Assembly (NCBI RefSeq): GCF_051020975.1
Contig: NC_135033.1
Location: forward strand, 11,993,501 to 12,057,500
Source of the DNA: Osmia lignaria lignaria
Taxonomy: Eukaryota > Arthropoda > Insecta > Hymenoptera > Megachilidae
DNA length: 64,000 nucleotides
Direction: 5' to 3'
Position numbers and translations under genes: made by a program. Each line of letters starts with the position of its first letter. Within the stretch, counting starts at the first letter, position 1. The notes below the pieces were generated by a model, which was not told where the DNA came from, did no database searches, and was given only the letters and a program-made list of their open reading frames with translations. Of this stretch, positions 1 through 14,976 are shown in pieces.

Positions 1-3000
1 TCCATAAAATGAAAAAGTAGAGAAAATTAATGAAGATGCTACGAATTAAAAATTTTCCAGCAATTTTGCTCAAATTAAATTTGAAATTTAATTACCATAA
101 GTAAAAAGCATTGTCTGTAATAAATCCTCGATCATAATACCATGCACTGTGTTTCCAATTAAAAATTCTTCATTTGCATTTTGCAAAGTTAATATTCATC
201 AGAATCGTGTGCTCGCGATAATTACGACTTTTTCATACGTGTTACCATAATCACAGCCTCGCTAACTTGATTCTTCATTTAAAATGTAAAACGCGTACCA
301 AGGAGCCGATCATGTTGCAACAATGTACAAGCGTTTCCCGTCCTGGAACCTACGGGACAATTAGACAGTTGTGCTGGAAAAGGGGATTACAATTGGAAAC
401 GGTATGAGGACGTGACACGGGACCGAAATTAGGTGAACGACGTACAATACGGTGGAAGGCGATAGTAAGGAATGCAGAAAAAGGAGGAGCTGGTGAAGAA
501 GACAAAAAAAATTTCATGCAGCTAACAGAAGAAAATTGGAGTAGTACATGGCGGAAGAAATTACAAAATATAAACGAAAGAGAAATTGTGAAAAAGGTCA
601 CGGGAAAGGAATGAAGTAAAGAAACAAGAGGAAGATAAACAGAGCACAAATTGAAAAATCAATTATGAAAGAGAAGAGAAAATTAACTGGATATCCAAAG
701 GGCGATCAAATGAATCATACGGAGGATGATGGAGAAAAGTTTTATTTAACTCAAGAGTTGACACCTATTTCATTTAATTAAATAAAAGAAAAAAAAAGAC
801 CGACTGAAGCGAAGAATAAACAAAGGGAAGAAGTTTGATATTCGTGGAATAGAATTAGAATGCATGATCATCTCGGTGAACGAACTTTTCCCGGTTCCAT
901 GGGATTCAGCTGTGACCACCGGATGTTGTGAACCGGAAGCCACGACTTTTCTGAGCCTCAGCTGGTTTTCATCCTAAAATATGCGCGCGCCTGGTTAGCG
1001 TCGTTAGGTAACCGGACTATTGTGTCCGCATAATAAAGTAAATGCATTTGCAATGCAGAGCTTATCACCATTGCGCAAACGGCTATACGACGCCTTTGAA
1101 AGTACCCTGAACATTTTGCACGCGTTAAAATCTGCCTTTAAAAAATCAGATATTTTTTTACGAGTGCTACATCATACTGAAAGGGCATAAAATCGGCACG
1201 TATTTATTGGATTAAAACAGAAGCGAGTAAAACGTACTCCTAATATTAAGCGGAAATGAAACAATTACTGAATGAAAACTTGTTATTTAGCACTCTGGCT
1301 GCACTTTACCACGATTTACTAAGCTGGAACAGCGTTATTTGTTAATTTAAATGCTAGAATACTTAATCCTGATAATTTGAGAAATGTTGCACCATTATAT
1401 GAAAGAGGCAAGTTTGCGTTCCTTGCATAATGCAATAAAGCACGAAATGCAGTGCAATTGTATATCACATTATCTCGTGTATCTTCAGTGGACAATTTTC
1501 ATTCTTAAATCTCATCTACATACGAAGACATTTTGCTTTCTAATTAAGACTCTAATTGAAGGCAGTAACAGGTGCACTAATTAAGTATATTCAATCTTCA
1601 AACGAATTAGAACTTTAAGTGGAATCTCTTTAATTATAGATCAGCCTTTCGCGAACAGAGAGAGAGTCAACTTGTAATTCAAGCTTTAAATGTTAAAGAG
1701 CAAATGAGCCGAGGGAAGGAACCTTTAAAATTTGAGTGACGACAAGTTTCTGACCGACAGTAATTGAAAAACTTGCGACCCAAACGAAAGCAAGAGGAAT
1801 TTAACTTCGTGACAGCAGTGAACAGTAACAAGGATGGAGAATAATTTCCCGTAGCAAGAGTAAAGGCTTCATTTCCTCTGTTCCGTTAATCTAGAAAATT
1901 TAAATTCCATGTTTCCATCCTTTGCCTAATATATTGGCTTATTTCATATCGAAAGGTAGACAATTTGTTTCATACTTGCTTCATTTTTTTAAATATTACA
2001 TTTATTATAATTCCCAACATACGCACAAACAAAAATCGAGTAAATCAAAGATCCTGAATTAAAAGAAATCGTTTAATATGTAAGGGACGAATAAGTCATA
2101 AAACAAAGGACCATGAATTATTAAGAACTAGAACGCGTAACCTTGCCTTAGATTATCCTCTGGCAAAGCAATAAATTCTCTCCTATACACACCATGCCAG
2201 ACGAAAACGTATATACAGTCGTAGATGAATTTATTCGAATAGCGATATATTCGCAGGGGAAATTGATATACTTTTCATTTTGAATAATGGCCAAATATTT
2301 ATAATAGCCATCTTGAATTTAATACATATTTATTTTAATAATATCACCAAACGACAACGAACGGTTTTCAATATTTTTCTTATTCTAAAATTGAATAATC
2401 CAAATATTAGCAAATTTAGCTGTCAAAGGGTTAACAGGTCTCAAGCATCTAGAAATTGCGAAACAATGCGGAATTTTTTGAATTCAGAATGCAAGATAAA
2501 GAGAAAAAATGTTAGAATGCGAGGAAAAAGGATTTGAAAACAGAGATAAGAGAGGAATTTATGCTCATCCGGGGATTTACTCATAAAATCTGACGTTAGG
2601 CACGAATGGAACACGAACTTTTTCTTAGAGGCGTTCTTTTCGAGCGTCGTTGAGCCACCGCACCGCAATAACGAGGATGCTGGTCGTTGCACAAAAGAGG
2701 ATCGATCGTCGCAGGGATGTTCCGAGGTGAAACTCTCACGAGATCTCAATAGTCCCTTCTGTCCCTTTACTCGTCGAAGGACGCTCATTGAATGAACTTC
2801 CTCGAAGGAGTGCAGCGAAATACGTACTTCGAAATGAAAAACGATTCTTTTCTTTTTTGTGCATCGTTCACGTAAAATTTTCACATTAAAAGTCATGAAT
2901 AACATTTGTGAGTAATAAATTATTTAAAGAAGCAAAAATATATTACCAAAATTGAACGAAAATTTTATTTCATTAGTCAGCTAAGGTAGAAACGAAACGC

Positions 3001-5196
3001 AAATTTCACGATTACAAATTGTCTACAGAACGTAATTTTCATTTCGAAATATTTGCAATTTATTTCACGGGTGTTCAATTATTCATTGCCATTACAGCGT
3101 CTGTCGTTTTCAAGTTTCCCTGTTACGTATTCATTGGCGCGGCTAATCCAATAAAGTCGAATAAATATTTGTCAGAAAACATTTGTTAAGACCGACTGAA
3201 ATTGGACGTTCTCCATATAGACGTTAATCTAGAATTTACAAAGAAACTTCATATCCGCAAGTTTTGGAAACTTCATTTAACGGAAGAACATTCCTTTCTG
3301 CCGCATGGAGTAATCCCGGAAAATTAACCAAATTATTTCTTTCCGACTGTAATTATAATAGAAAAAATTGTCGGAAGTAAACTTTCAAATTGCATTACTA
3401 TTTTCTGGGTGACATGCCAGAGTTTGATATAGCGTAGCATTAAAATAGAAAATCTATGGTCTTACATATGTATGAAAATAGAAAATTGATAGAAAAATTC
3501 ATCTTTCAACTCCAACACATTTTTCTAATTGCAATTAGAAAAAAGAAAATATATGACTTGTACCAGCGCGACTCCTCTGTAGAAAGATACTTCCGGTTTA
3601 TTGTTTCATCTAGAATCAGTTCGTGTCCGGTTGTACAGCCCGACTCATTTCTAATGAGTCTCTTTAGTAATGTCGAGTGTATGAAACAGTTCCGGGTCCC
3701 ACATGTTGTCCTCGTAACAACATCAACTTGTTGGAACGTCAACCGGGACAGTAAACTCTGTAGGAAAATTGGAATAAGGGACAATTAAAGATGCAACGTA
3801 GTTGCATTGTCGGTGTGGCGCGGTGAAAATGGAAGAATAGTTGCCTTTTCTCTTCCTAATGTACACATTAGTCATTTGCCTTTGTAAAGAGAACTTTGTA
3901 ATGAAAATATTTTTTCTTCTTTTCTGTGGTTGGAAATATTAAGATCGTGTTAATATCTTTTCGTTGGTTGAATTTTAAAAGAAATTAATATCATTTCTAA
4001 TTCTGAAGTGGTAGATCCTCATTCTTTAATATTGCTACCCTCTTCAGCGTACAAGTGTCACCTTTACGTTCGATCTGAGATTGCTCATAAAAATTCTCTT
4101 TCATCTTCTTCGATACGTACTCTAACGTGTAAGTTATACATCAGGGTGTCGTCTGGCTTGCAGCAGCTCGTCGAACAAAGTAATAAAAACAGACATTGCG
4201 ATGCACTCGTCCATCGAATAGGCGATCGAAGGTGTTCTTGCTCGAGCTGCAGGCCAAGTTACTACGATTTTGGATTGCATTTCATGCTACGTGCTTGGAC
4301 CACTGATTCTTCTGCAGAGAGATCCCAATAGGAATAGATTCGTGTGTATAAGAGAACCGTACGAATCGTAATTTGAATATTCGTCGGAATTTCATTTCGC
4401 ACATCTCACGCTGATTTTCTCAATTACCTTCGCTAACTTTTGATAAAGTTATTTCAGATAAAATTACTGATGAATCGTGTTCAAATTGTAATCTAATTAA
4501 ATCGTCAGCGTGTGAAGATCTCAGAATTTTATTAACATTTTCATTATTTCTTTCGGATCACGATACATCAAGAGACAGTAACACGATTTTCCGATAAATT
4601 CGTTAATCCAGGCCGTGAGCTGACCGATGAGTGGTCCGCGTTTAATTAAAAACTCAATTCCACGACAGTGGCCCAAGGGAAGTACGAAGCACAGGATCCA
4701 CATGTCTATTTAATGTAATTATTAATAGCAGAGCGTAACTTTGAATCTGGTTTCAGCGTGTGCTTATGTAACGATCGCAAATGGATACATGAAGAGGTAA
4801 CTTCCACTACCCTTTGGTTCATAATTATAGCCATCGCATACTTTCCATAATATCGGGTAATAAGCTTCGGATTTCGTAATACAGAAAACTATGAATCATC
4901 AGAAACATTCTGTCAAAGTTTTTGATATGTATATATTTATTATTAATTGAAAATCATTGTTTGACAGCAATGTTTATGATATAAAAGAATAATTAATTTC
5001 GCCTATTATTTTTTGTCTATTAGTTGCCCATAATAAACCTCGCTTCAGCTTACGTTCTATAGCGATACGTATTTTCAACAACAATCCAGAGAAATAGCTA
5101 GAAAACAAGTAAAAACGGGATGGAAAAAGGAGCGATAAAACAACGGGGCAAGAAAAAACGGCAGCTGAAAGGCGAAGAGGAAAAATTGTTCGCCGC

Positions 5197-5397
5197 TCAT
5201 TGTGGCCAATCGTTCAAGCCCTTCGTCAGACCTTTGTTCGAGTTTAGTTTATCGAAGGCTACTTTAAAAAGCTCGACCTGGTCAATCCTGGTGTCGTTTA
5301 AGCAGAAGACAAAGTGTACCAGACCCGTATTTTCAGGAATCGGCTTGCCGAAGGTGGCTCGTTGAAACCTTGCCCTAACATTCACCAACGTGGCCAC
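5197..5397. repeat. Possible fragment of a dispersed repeat with open frames on both strands
   Basis: A stretch of about 200 bases is open on both strands. The plus-strand frame ends in the peptide GLPKVAR followed by a stop, then continues NLALTFTNVAT in the same frame. My impression is that this short peptide pattern recurs in low-quality predicted proteins from ant and bee genomes, which would fit a dispersed repeat rather than a gene. That is memory, not a search result. No terminal repeats or transposase motif are visible. Confidence 0.2.
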
Positions 5398-5842
5398 GTA
5401 ACAGTTCGTAATCCAGCGAATTTATAGTCGGGATCACTGGGTACACACCAGCCACAATGCGCGAGAAGTTTTTACCTTGCAGAAAGGGAAAGAACGCCAA
5501 CACTCTCGATTGACCTCGACGGGTTTGATTCTTTTTCATTGGGATTAAGTAGCCCAGACTTTTGACCTAGACTCCGGATCGAAGAATAGCATGATTTAGG
5601 AAGGGTCAACATTGGAAAATTTAACAAGGGTGAATATATTTGATAGAACCAGTGGAGCAAATAAGTAAAGGCCAAGGTGAGTCTACCTTCTTCAATTATT
5701 ATTGGAAAATTGTACAAATTATTGCACAATTTCAGTTTAGCACTCTGACATTTCGTGGAACCTTTGACTTTCGCAAGTTTAAATAGCAACTAATATTTTA
5801 AATGACATTTAACGACACAATCATGAATACGTGATACCAGAT

Positions 5843-5874
5843 ATTCAAATATTAATAGAAATAAATATTTGAAT
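5843..5874. repeat. 11-bp inverted repeat (AT-rich hairpin)
   Basis: ATTCAAATATT at 5843-5853 is matched by its exact reverse complement at 5864-5874, with a 10-base loop. The arms are AT-rich, so chance occurrence in this background is plausible. No function is assigned. Confidence 0.5.
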
Positions 5875-8800
5875 CAAGAAGGAATAAATCATACGTATTT
5901 CTTAAATAGAACCATATTTTAAACATTTTCTATATATCAACTAGATTCATATAGAAATTTATTTTACAAATACAAATACAACAGATTCGTCTAGAAATTA
6001 CCAGGAAGTGATAAATAACACCACACCATGACTGCCCAAACAATAATTTTCTCTTCGCTTCTCGCACCCTACATTTTTCATGTGAATCCTTGCCGTTTCA
6101 CTAAGAAAAAACATCTCTATTATCTGTAATAGTGGCTCTCCATACAGCCCCATTTTTCTAGAATATAACTGGGATCACGAATGATTTTCTCAGGATTTCC
6201 TCCACTCGTTACGCTACTTTCGTTTCGAGCCCAACAACTTCTACCTTCGCTGTTATTTTATTTTTATTTGATAGCAACTTAGTATTGTTACGAGTGATGA
6301 TATTAATTCATCATACGTTTATTTGCCATCAGTTGCAATATTCCAGCGATGTTCAGAGGAACGGGGTGAAAATTTAACCAACAACCGAAACAGCGTAAAC
6401 CACGGTAAAACCGTATACCACAAGCTGGACCAACACCTGTGCATTTAGTAAAGCTGTTGTTTCAAAACTAATAGGATTTACGAAAACAAACAGACAAAAG
6501 TTCGACCAAAAAGAATTTTCCATAAATCATTTCCTCGGGTAATGAAGTTCGAAGAATAATGAAATTTAAATGAAATCCAAAATAAAAGGACGATTCTGCA
6601 GTTGCACGTATTTTTCCATTATCTCGTTCCAACCAACATAAGATAAACAGAAAGTAACTCGAAAATTACCTTGAATATTAAATGACAGAAAGGTGAAAAA
6701 TTTACGATATAATCAAATGTTGAGAAAGCATGGAGGTTCCATTTATGAATCGTAAGTATTAATTAAACGAAGAAGCAAATGGAAGCAGCATTGAGGGTTA
6801 AAATATGAAGTTCACCGAGTTGGGAATTTTAGTGTGTGGCAAGGTGCCGTTAAACTTTACGGATTGTTCCTCTGCGTAGAGCAACGTAACTTTGCGGGCA
6901 TGATCACGTCAACGTGGTAGGAGGAACTTGTAGCTAAGCGCATTAATGTAAATAACCAGAGAAAATTTTAACGTCCTCCTATTTAACCGGAAATCAATAT
7001 TTCGTTACATACTTGATTACGAATATATAAGAAAGGAAGAACGGCAGTTCGCTATTTTTCACAAAAATTTCAATTTGAAAAATTATTTTAAGATCGATGA
7101 AATTTTTTGTATAGCCGTAACAATTAGTGATTCAAATTGAGTCAGGCAGTATTTTCTATATATTCGTCCGAAACATTCGCCTTTACCGTGTTAATTAAAG
7201 CAGTACAACATATTGCTTTATTAAATTCCCTGAAATCTACTCGTCGTACATTCCAAAATAAAAATACAACAATGGAAAGACAATAGAATGAGAGAAAAAC
7301 GGGGTATGTACAATTCACATATCAGTAGCGACAACTTTAAATTTGCACGAGAACAATTTCCTGTTCCGTAGTATTGCATATCAGCCAGGCTAGAATCGAG
7401 GGTGAACAACGTTTGTAAAGCGCCACGCTTGTTCTACTTCGGTACGTTCGATCATTTTTCTTCTCGACCTTTCCACTTCCCCTGTCCCGGTATTGTCAGC
7501 TTTCAAGTAATTTCGAGCGGTTCTATCGGCTCGAACCAAAGCCTATTTATTCTTTAATCTAACACGTCCTGGCTGATCCTGATGAGCGTGCAGTTTTCAT
7601 TTCGAGGAGCTGCAGTTCATCAGCCGCTTTACAGGATTTTTCAATTTTCTTTTCGTAATACAAAAATATTTAAAGGCACCGAATTAATTCGACAGCAATA
7701 TCTCTCGTGAAAATTATAACAAATGTCCCAAGATTTTCGCGTGCATGTTCGAAACCATCACATCCTTCATTACTCCGATCCAAAAGCGTCAACCACTAAA
7801 AAACAGCATCCGTACGGTCGTAAGTCACGTCGCATGGTTTCCACGTCCCATAGATTTTCATTTCGCGCGTTTCACGACGAAACGAGGAACGAGTTTTCCG
7901 CGTCACCATCTGTATCGATCTGATTTCGGTTCGTTAAACATTGCCGAAGTGGCCGGTAATTCGAGCCTGTCGATTACCCACGAACAGTATTCTAATTAAC
8001 CGACCTTTCTCTTTCGTCAACGACCAACGGGAAACTGAAAGGGTTGCAGTTGACTGCAAACTGTGGCCGACGCTTCTCTCCCCTCGCGGTGTTATCTTTT
8101 CAAGCTCGAATAGCTATTTAACGTTTGTTGTTTTCAATTAGATGATCCGTTTGTCCTGTTCCGTCCCCACCTACACCCTCCGGTGACGCCACGACCATAA
8201 TTAATGAGCCTGTACCGAGCTAACTGGCTGAGTTCAACTATACCGTTTAATTTACAATTTCTGCACCGCAATGTAATACTTGCGTGCGTTTTTTTCTTTT
8301 TTTAACACCTCCTCGGTTTAATTTCATCGATTTATGCGCCGCACTCTGCTCGGCTTACAATTTCACCCTTTATGACTGCTATACGTCATTCTATCACGGC
8401 AAAAATGCAAGCATATTGGAAGCGGATAACGCATGGGAAAACGGCGTTAAGCTGACCGATGGCATTTGAAAAGCTCTTAAGGGATAAATATAATCGCCGG
8501 ACGACGGATGTCGGGTTAACTGTAATTCAAATCTGCTTTCGTAACGAAGAATAATTATCAGAAGGAAAATTTTTCATTGAAAAATAGGAACAAAATTCGG
8601 GCGAATGAAATGCAAAAAGATAAAATGTCTTGAATTTCATGTGACGCGAAATGCGATAATGGTAGAGGAATCCCTTTGGTATTCCCGCTATTTGTGAGAA
8701 ACTTGTCAGTGTATATTCTACTGTGAGAAAGTCTAGCAATGTAAGTCCTCGTTGCAGGGGCCTTTTCCTGGAAAAAGTGAAAATACGACCTAAAGTATTG

Positions 8801-11800
8801 ATCCTTGCACGAACACAAGGTACGTGGCCATTTTTTGCCGACCATGAAGGCGGCAGCTGTTTTTTTTTTTTTTTAAGAGTGACCTATTTCCTTGAACGTG
8901 AATGAAACAGTGTCAAAAAGCTTGCAACAAATAACAATCTTAATTCTGAAAATATTTTAATTATGATTGAAGCAGTGTTCCTTCCTTATTTATCTATTGA
9001 CCTCTTCGCTTAAGTTTGAAAAGGTAACTCTTAAACTTCGAAGAAGTTTACGAACAGATAATCAGAAACGGGAGAATTTGATTTAAATTATAAAAAGTTA
9101 GCGTACTTTCATGGGTATAAGGGGAAGCACCCAGCTTTCATGGATTATAAAAGGGTAACATTTTCGAACATTTTGCGTAGAAAGTAGCTAAGAAGAGAAG
9201 TTTGTAAATTCAATTGCCTGAAAAGCAGTGCTCGACGCTCCCTTAGTTAGGCATGTTAGAAACTGTCAAGGGGGTTGATGTATGAGTTTTACTTTGTAAC
9301 AATATGGTTATGCGGTAGGCTGTACTCGTCTTTAGCTATTGTTAACAGTTGTTCATGGAAAGTTAGTAACATTACTTCACACCTCCATAAACTTCGTTTC
9401 TCAACTTCGTTTGAACATTCATCATCTAATACATTTATCTTATATTCCTTAGAAAGTATAAATTTCATAACTGTTTTCCTTAGAAAATTTTCAAATAGAA
9501 AGGGTAATATTATACCTTCAGAGCATAAAATGATTATACATTCCAATTTGCATTCTACTTTCAAAGTTCTATAATATACCAAATAATTTCGTACTTTGTT
9601 ACAATTTGTTTATAAAAACTAATAATTACAGTATTATGCTTCATCATGTTCATCCTAATGAACGCTTAATATCAATTTTCCAAGTTAAACCGATAGTATA
9701 GTGTATCGGTATTAGTTTCATCCAAAAAACAGTAAATTAACTATGAATATTAAAGGCCTTTATAACTAATTTGCTGTCGCTGGTTTTGTTAATTAATCAT
9801 TCAACTATTACAAAACTGAGAGTTAATTTAACATTACGATATGTTTAATTGGATATTTGATATAATACTTCATAGAAAATTAACAACAGATACCGATCCT
9901 TCCAACAGAGATAATAGTTCCTTCGTTATTATTCAACCATTACACCCATTTGAATAGAAAAAACCATTATCAGAGAACAAATCAATACTATCCTCCAATG
10001 CAGATTTATTAAAACGAAAATCTTTTTTTTATATTTTTCAATACCTCTATGCTTCATCGTTAGTTGGTAAAAAGGACGACGACAGAAAGAAGCATACTTT
10101 TTTCACCAGATTTGCAATACCCTTCCTTTTCCTCTTATTTTCCGCAAAAAGCACCATCAGAAACATGCTAGTCTTTTCTCATAGCCGAAGGCGAGTTATC
10201 TTTTCGCGCTTCCGTTTCAGGGTGGGGCATTATTCGAATAATCATCGAACACGAATTTCGAATAAAACGAAAACATTCAGGAATTCGAATAAAAATTTTG
10301 GATAAAACCAAGTTATCCGCAAAATATTTTAAATTAAAATATTAAAATATAAAATACCAAAAATTGAAATAGCTGAAATTGGTATTAGCGAAATTTGTAT
10401 TCGGAGATTATCCCAGTGATGTCTAATGCTGTTTCATTGCAGCATAGGTCCGTGATTTCCGTCTACGATGAAATCATGCGTCAACCGCAGCAATTTCAAC
10501 AGCCCTCTGCTGATATTGACTGTACTAGATAACAGCCAGTGGATAGATACTGGATAAATGCAAGATGCATCGATCTAGTCTGGTGCCAGGTATACCGACC
10601 AGGAAAATAAATAGTTTACGTGTCTGATTTCCCTCAAGTAATAAAAAATTCAACGAATCTGTTCGCGCGAGACGGGCTACAGCAAAGTTTTAAGAGCAGT
10701 ATTCTCATAGTAGAAGTCTATAAATTGAAAGGTTATACGGAATCATTGAAAACCGGATTGCTGTTTATCTTTTCATTGTCGTGAATCAAGCAATACGTCA
10801 TTTAACACCTTACGTTTCGCTTATTCCTTTTTCTTCAATTTCAATATTTGCTCTCTCGTTAGTTCTCCTTTCATTCCGTTCGACGAGTATCTTTAATGAA
10901 GCAATTCCCATTGGTAATCGAATTAACTTACATTTAATAATGTCTCATTGAAAATGAAATATCGGATTTATCGGTTGAATTTGACGCAATCAGTTTTCAA
11001 CCACAGATATGAAACAGGTTGATTATTATTGATCGTCAACCTTTTTGCATTCTCGAAAAGATGAAGTTTTCTCTTTAAAATTGACTGCATTAGTGGTTGG
11101 TTGGCCAGGAATGAAAAATTACCCTCGTTAAGGAAAGGGAAGCCGGCTTTCTTTCACCTGGATCGTTATTTTTAAATGCCATCGACGTATTTCAGCGTTA
11201 ATGTAACACGTGAAGATGATCTTATACCAGTGGGTAGAGATAATTTATTGGCCGATCGACTTTCTGCGGATGATGAAAAGCTGGCTTGGAGTATCGCGTG
11301 CGTGTAGAAAAAATGGCGTAGTTGGGGAAAAAAGGGTGAAGTGTTTTTCACGATATATTTCCCGCGTTTCGAAGGGAAATGTTAAAATTTAACGCAATTT
11401 CCCGGACCCCGAAAGTACGTTTAGTTTGGTCCGCTGTTACCCTCCAGCTGTGATACATGATGCATGTTTCATAGCATTTTTCGACGCGAACAACGCTTTA
11501 TTAGATCCTAGAAAGTATTTGGATTTATTAGAATATATATTTTTATTTTACCTAATAAAATTAAAATTCACAAATTTTCAAATATGGAAACGTAGTATGA
11601 GCTCATAGTATATTTTAAGTAATTTAATGAATTGTCCAAGATAACGTAATGAGAAATTTTGTAAAATAATAAATTTTGAAATTTTACAACTTGTAAAATT
11701 TTACTAATAATACGTTTAAGTTCATTTGTGCAATAGGATTCTAGTATTTAATTATTATGGAATTGATGCAGAACCGAGAAGTTGATCATTAATGAACAGT

Positions 11801-14369
11801 ATCAGAAGCTCATTATACCAAGGCATATGACAGATGATTATCGATAACGTATACGTATGTGCAGGCTAACGACAGATTAGGCGACCACCAAGGTAACGTC
11901 AGTCAAAGCCTGCACGATATACTTAATTTTGCAAGTAACCGATCACGATCAGTCTCAATTGATTACCCTCATCGATTGAATAATAGCGGTAAATTCCGTG
12001 TTTCGTCATATATGAATTTAGTGATCGTGTCTGACATACTATTGATTTATACTACTTGCGCACGAATGATAATGCTTTCAAATGCGTGTGCGTAAGATAA
12101 TTAATAGCAATATATAAACATCAATTTGTTTTAAATTTAATTTAATGGTGTTTTATCTTATAACCATAGATATATCGCAACAGATACGAATTCCACAGGA
12201 AGGATCTGTAATCTTAAACAATTTAACCCTGATCCCTTAGTAATATCGATTACGTGCTATCCACCGTTGACCCGAATCCGTGGCTCGACATTTCATTACA
12301 CGATCGATAAAGTAATGCGTCCGATGATTGAATTCCGCGTCTGTAAATCGATCGTCGTCGTTCGATCTTCGATTCCGCGTACGTCAAGGGAAATCGTCTA
12401 GCTGGATTGTGCCTCTGACGTTGACACGTTTGTCAAGCTTGACTCTATTCCTGGCGGTGTACAGCTTCCATGGAAATTGAACGGACGGCTTACGTGGACC
12501 GATCGTTGTACCGAGTCGTTTACATGCTAGACCCGGCTAAGATGGATCGTCGATAGAGTCAATTATTATCGAAATAACGAGCGTTCCCTATCCTTTGCAG
12601 CGCGTGTGCGATCCAGATGATCAGAACTTTCGAGAGTATCGATACCTTTGGACGCGTTTTCAAAGGCTGCGATGCGTCCCCACGGTACAATATCGCACAA
12701 AAGTATCGCATTACATATTTTCAACAAAAAGATTGAACAGCACAGTGAAAATTGTAGTTTCATACATGACGTTAATTTGTTAATTTTACATTGATTGGTC
12801 ATTAATTAATCATCTGTTTTCTCATAATTATAAGTCAAATTAATTTATTTTAATTTCTAACGCACAGTTTACTGACGATCAAAACTTCTAATGAGTTTTA
12901 TTAGTTAGCTCAAAAAGGACGGAGGAACTAATGAAAGCACATTTGGAGGGAGGTTTTAACATTCCCAATTTATGACGTGAAATCAGAGAATTAATTAAAG
13001 AAATTCTGAGAATCCAACCATTGGCTGAGGTCTGTAAAGCTGTACAACGACTTCTTATTGAAATCTTGAAACTCAAAAATAGCAAATATTCCCGATCGTA
13101 TCGTAAACCACCCCCCGTTGATCATTCTAACGCGCCATGCACAACATTACGCGAAGGAACTCTTTGTAAAGCTTGCTAGCCTTTCACAAACGTGTTTTTA
13201 CATCCATATGGACATGCAATGCTCGCGTGTCCAAGAATTCAACCAATTCATCGCGCGATCATTTTTCAGAACGCTGCGTGACATTAAATTTGTCGACTTC
13301 CTTCGAAAGGATGCGGGGAGGAACGGGTGAAACGGAAACGACTGACATTTAATCAGGCTGAAGCAGATAAACGTGAGTTATTTTATTCGTATCGTTAATA
13401 TCTATGAATTCTATAGATTCTGTGCTTGACAATTCCATTCATATAAAGTGTTCCGAGTTCTTCTGAACAAAAGATGTTCACTTCTTACAAATAATTATAT
13501 AAATGAGAAGTTTTGCAATTTGTATGATTTTGTATAACTTCATCTCAATCCAACTCTATTAACTTCAACATTTTATGGTCTTTAATTTAATCTATCGCAA
13601 TGAAAAATATTATCATCGTGAATTTGAGAGGAAATATCGAGTTCTTGGAAATTGATTAATACAAATAGACTCAATGAACCCACAATATGTTCGTTCAGAA
13701 AGAGAACAATAGAATCGCAGTTAAAGCATAACGAACGTCCAAACTGTATAACGAAATCAATATCGAACTTTTCCATTGTTATCATCGGATTATAACCACT
13801 CGTCGAATCAAACATTAAAATTAAGTTTCTCATGCGGTTACGACCACCTCATTATTTCGAACGTTTAAAACTGGATATAGCAGATGGTGGCAAATTTTAC
13901 GATTATTTTTCAACGAGTTTCATAATATTAAGGTGGGCTTATAAAATGGAAAAACAGGAACGTTATTTTGTAGATGAAACACAGTAACAACGGAAGTATG
14001 TCAGGAGACATATGATGTTACTTATGAAGCATCGATTGCAAGCTTTCGTGCCTCGAGTAATCAGTTTTCTCCAGCTTTATAACGAAACAACTTTTTTTTT
14101 TTGTATCGAGATAACTTCATCTTCCTTAGCCTATTCTTCTTTGTATTTGACTTCCTTTGTAATTTAAAATTCGTCTCATATTTTTCTGTTTTCAGTTGTA
14201 TTGTTTACACGACGAATCGCTTTCAGAACATCAGTAAATAAAATTCTATTTCTTACGATATTGAAATTGCTACCCTTATTTTTATAACATTCAATCGATT
14301 GGATCAATAAAATATTAATTATATGCAATTTCTATTTCGTTATTTAGTTGATAACCATGAATTGCTAGA

Positions 14370-14393
14370 TTTTAGACAAAAAATTGTCTAAAA
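14370..14393. repeat. 10-bp perfect stem with 4-base loop
   Basis: TTTTAGACAA (14370-14379), loop AAAA, then TTGTCTAAAA (14384-14393). It is a perfect short stem-loop in non-coding sequence. No neighbouring gene is recognised and I assign no role. Confidence 0.5.
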
Positions 14394-14898
14394 GTGGTTT
14401 CAAACATTTAAGTATATAAAAATCGTTGACAAAGCTTTTCAAAGAGGTGGCATATAGAGAGAGGATAAAACGACCATTCAGCTTTACAAAAATACCCTAC
14501 TTTATATCCATGAAAGAGACGGGTTTATTTATTAAAAAGAAAGAAACACATAAACATCAGTATTATGGCTGTGAAACGTCGTTTGCAAAAGGAGAGTAAT
14601 GCATACTGTAACACAAAGGGAAAACCTTTGCTTTCGGAAAAGCACGTAAAATTAGCCTGAAGCGGACTTGTGAAAATGTTTACCACGATTGGGACAAAGT
14701 TGTTTTTAATAACGAGTGTCCTTTTCAGACACCGTTTCCTCTATGAAAAGCTTGACCTGTGAATGGAAATCCGCTTATTCGAGCCATTGTTGGACACCCC
14801 ATAAAAGCACAAGCTTGCTGTGGTTTTCACACTTCATGGTACTTATAAAAAATTCAAGAGATTTGTGCGGTTATTTGTTCTTAATTGATCGAATTATT

Positions 14899-14976
14899 TG
14901 ACCCTCGGACGGCGGACCATGGAGAGAGCCATAATTTTTATTTAATTTTGTATTTCATATTATTTTCATTTTTTTA
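14899..14976 (+). repeat. Dispersed repeat family 1, copy A
   Basis: The sequence begins GACCCTCGG, then GGCGGACCATGGAGAGAG, and runs into an AT-rich tail ending TATTTCATATTATTTTCAT. The same order of blocks recurs at 49024-49072 on the same strand, and at 52950-53012 and 24411-24463 on the opposite strand. The match between copies was read by eye. It suggests a short non-autonomous interspersed element or the decayed end of one. No coding capacity is seen. Confidence 0.6.

Larger units (their letters stand above)
1..14898. other. Non-coding stretch, no gene recognised
   Basis: AT-rich sequence without any exon that I recognise on either strand. The open frames here are short. The longest, about 154 codons on the minus strand at 2441-2905, has no domain, signal peptide or biased coding pattern that I can name. 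Small structures include an 11-bp inverted repeat at 5843-5874. Short GC-richer patches near 900-1030, 7700-8470 and 12240-12600 could be regulatory elements, but nothing in the sequence proves this. It could be intergenic DNA or intron of a gene lying outside the window. Confidence 0.5.

Noticed and set aside
2441..2905. 154-codon minus-strand frame
   Set aside because: Low-complexity Ser/Phe/Lys content with no domain. About what chance gives for the longest frames in AT-rich DNA.
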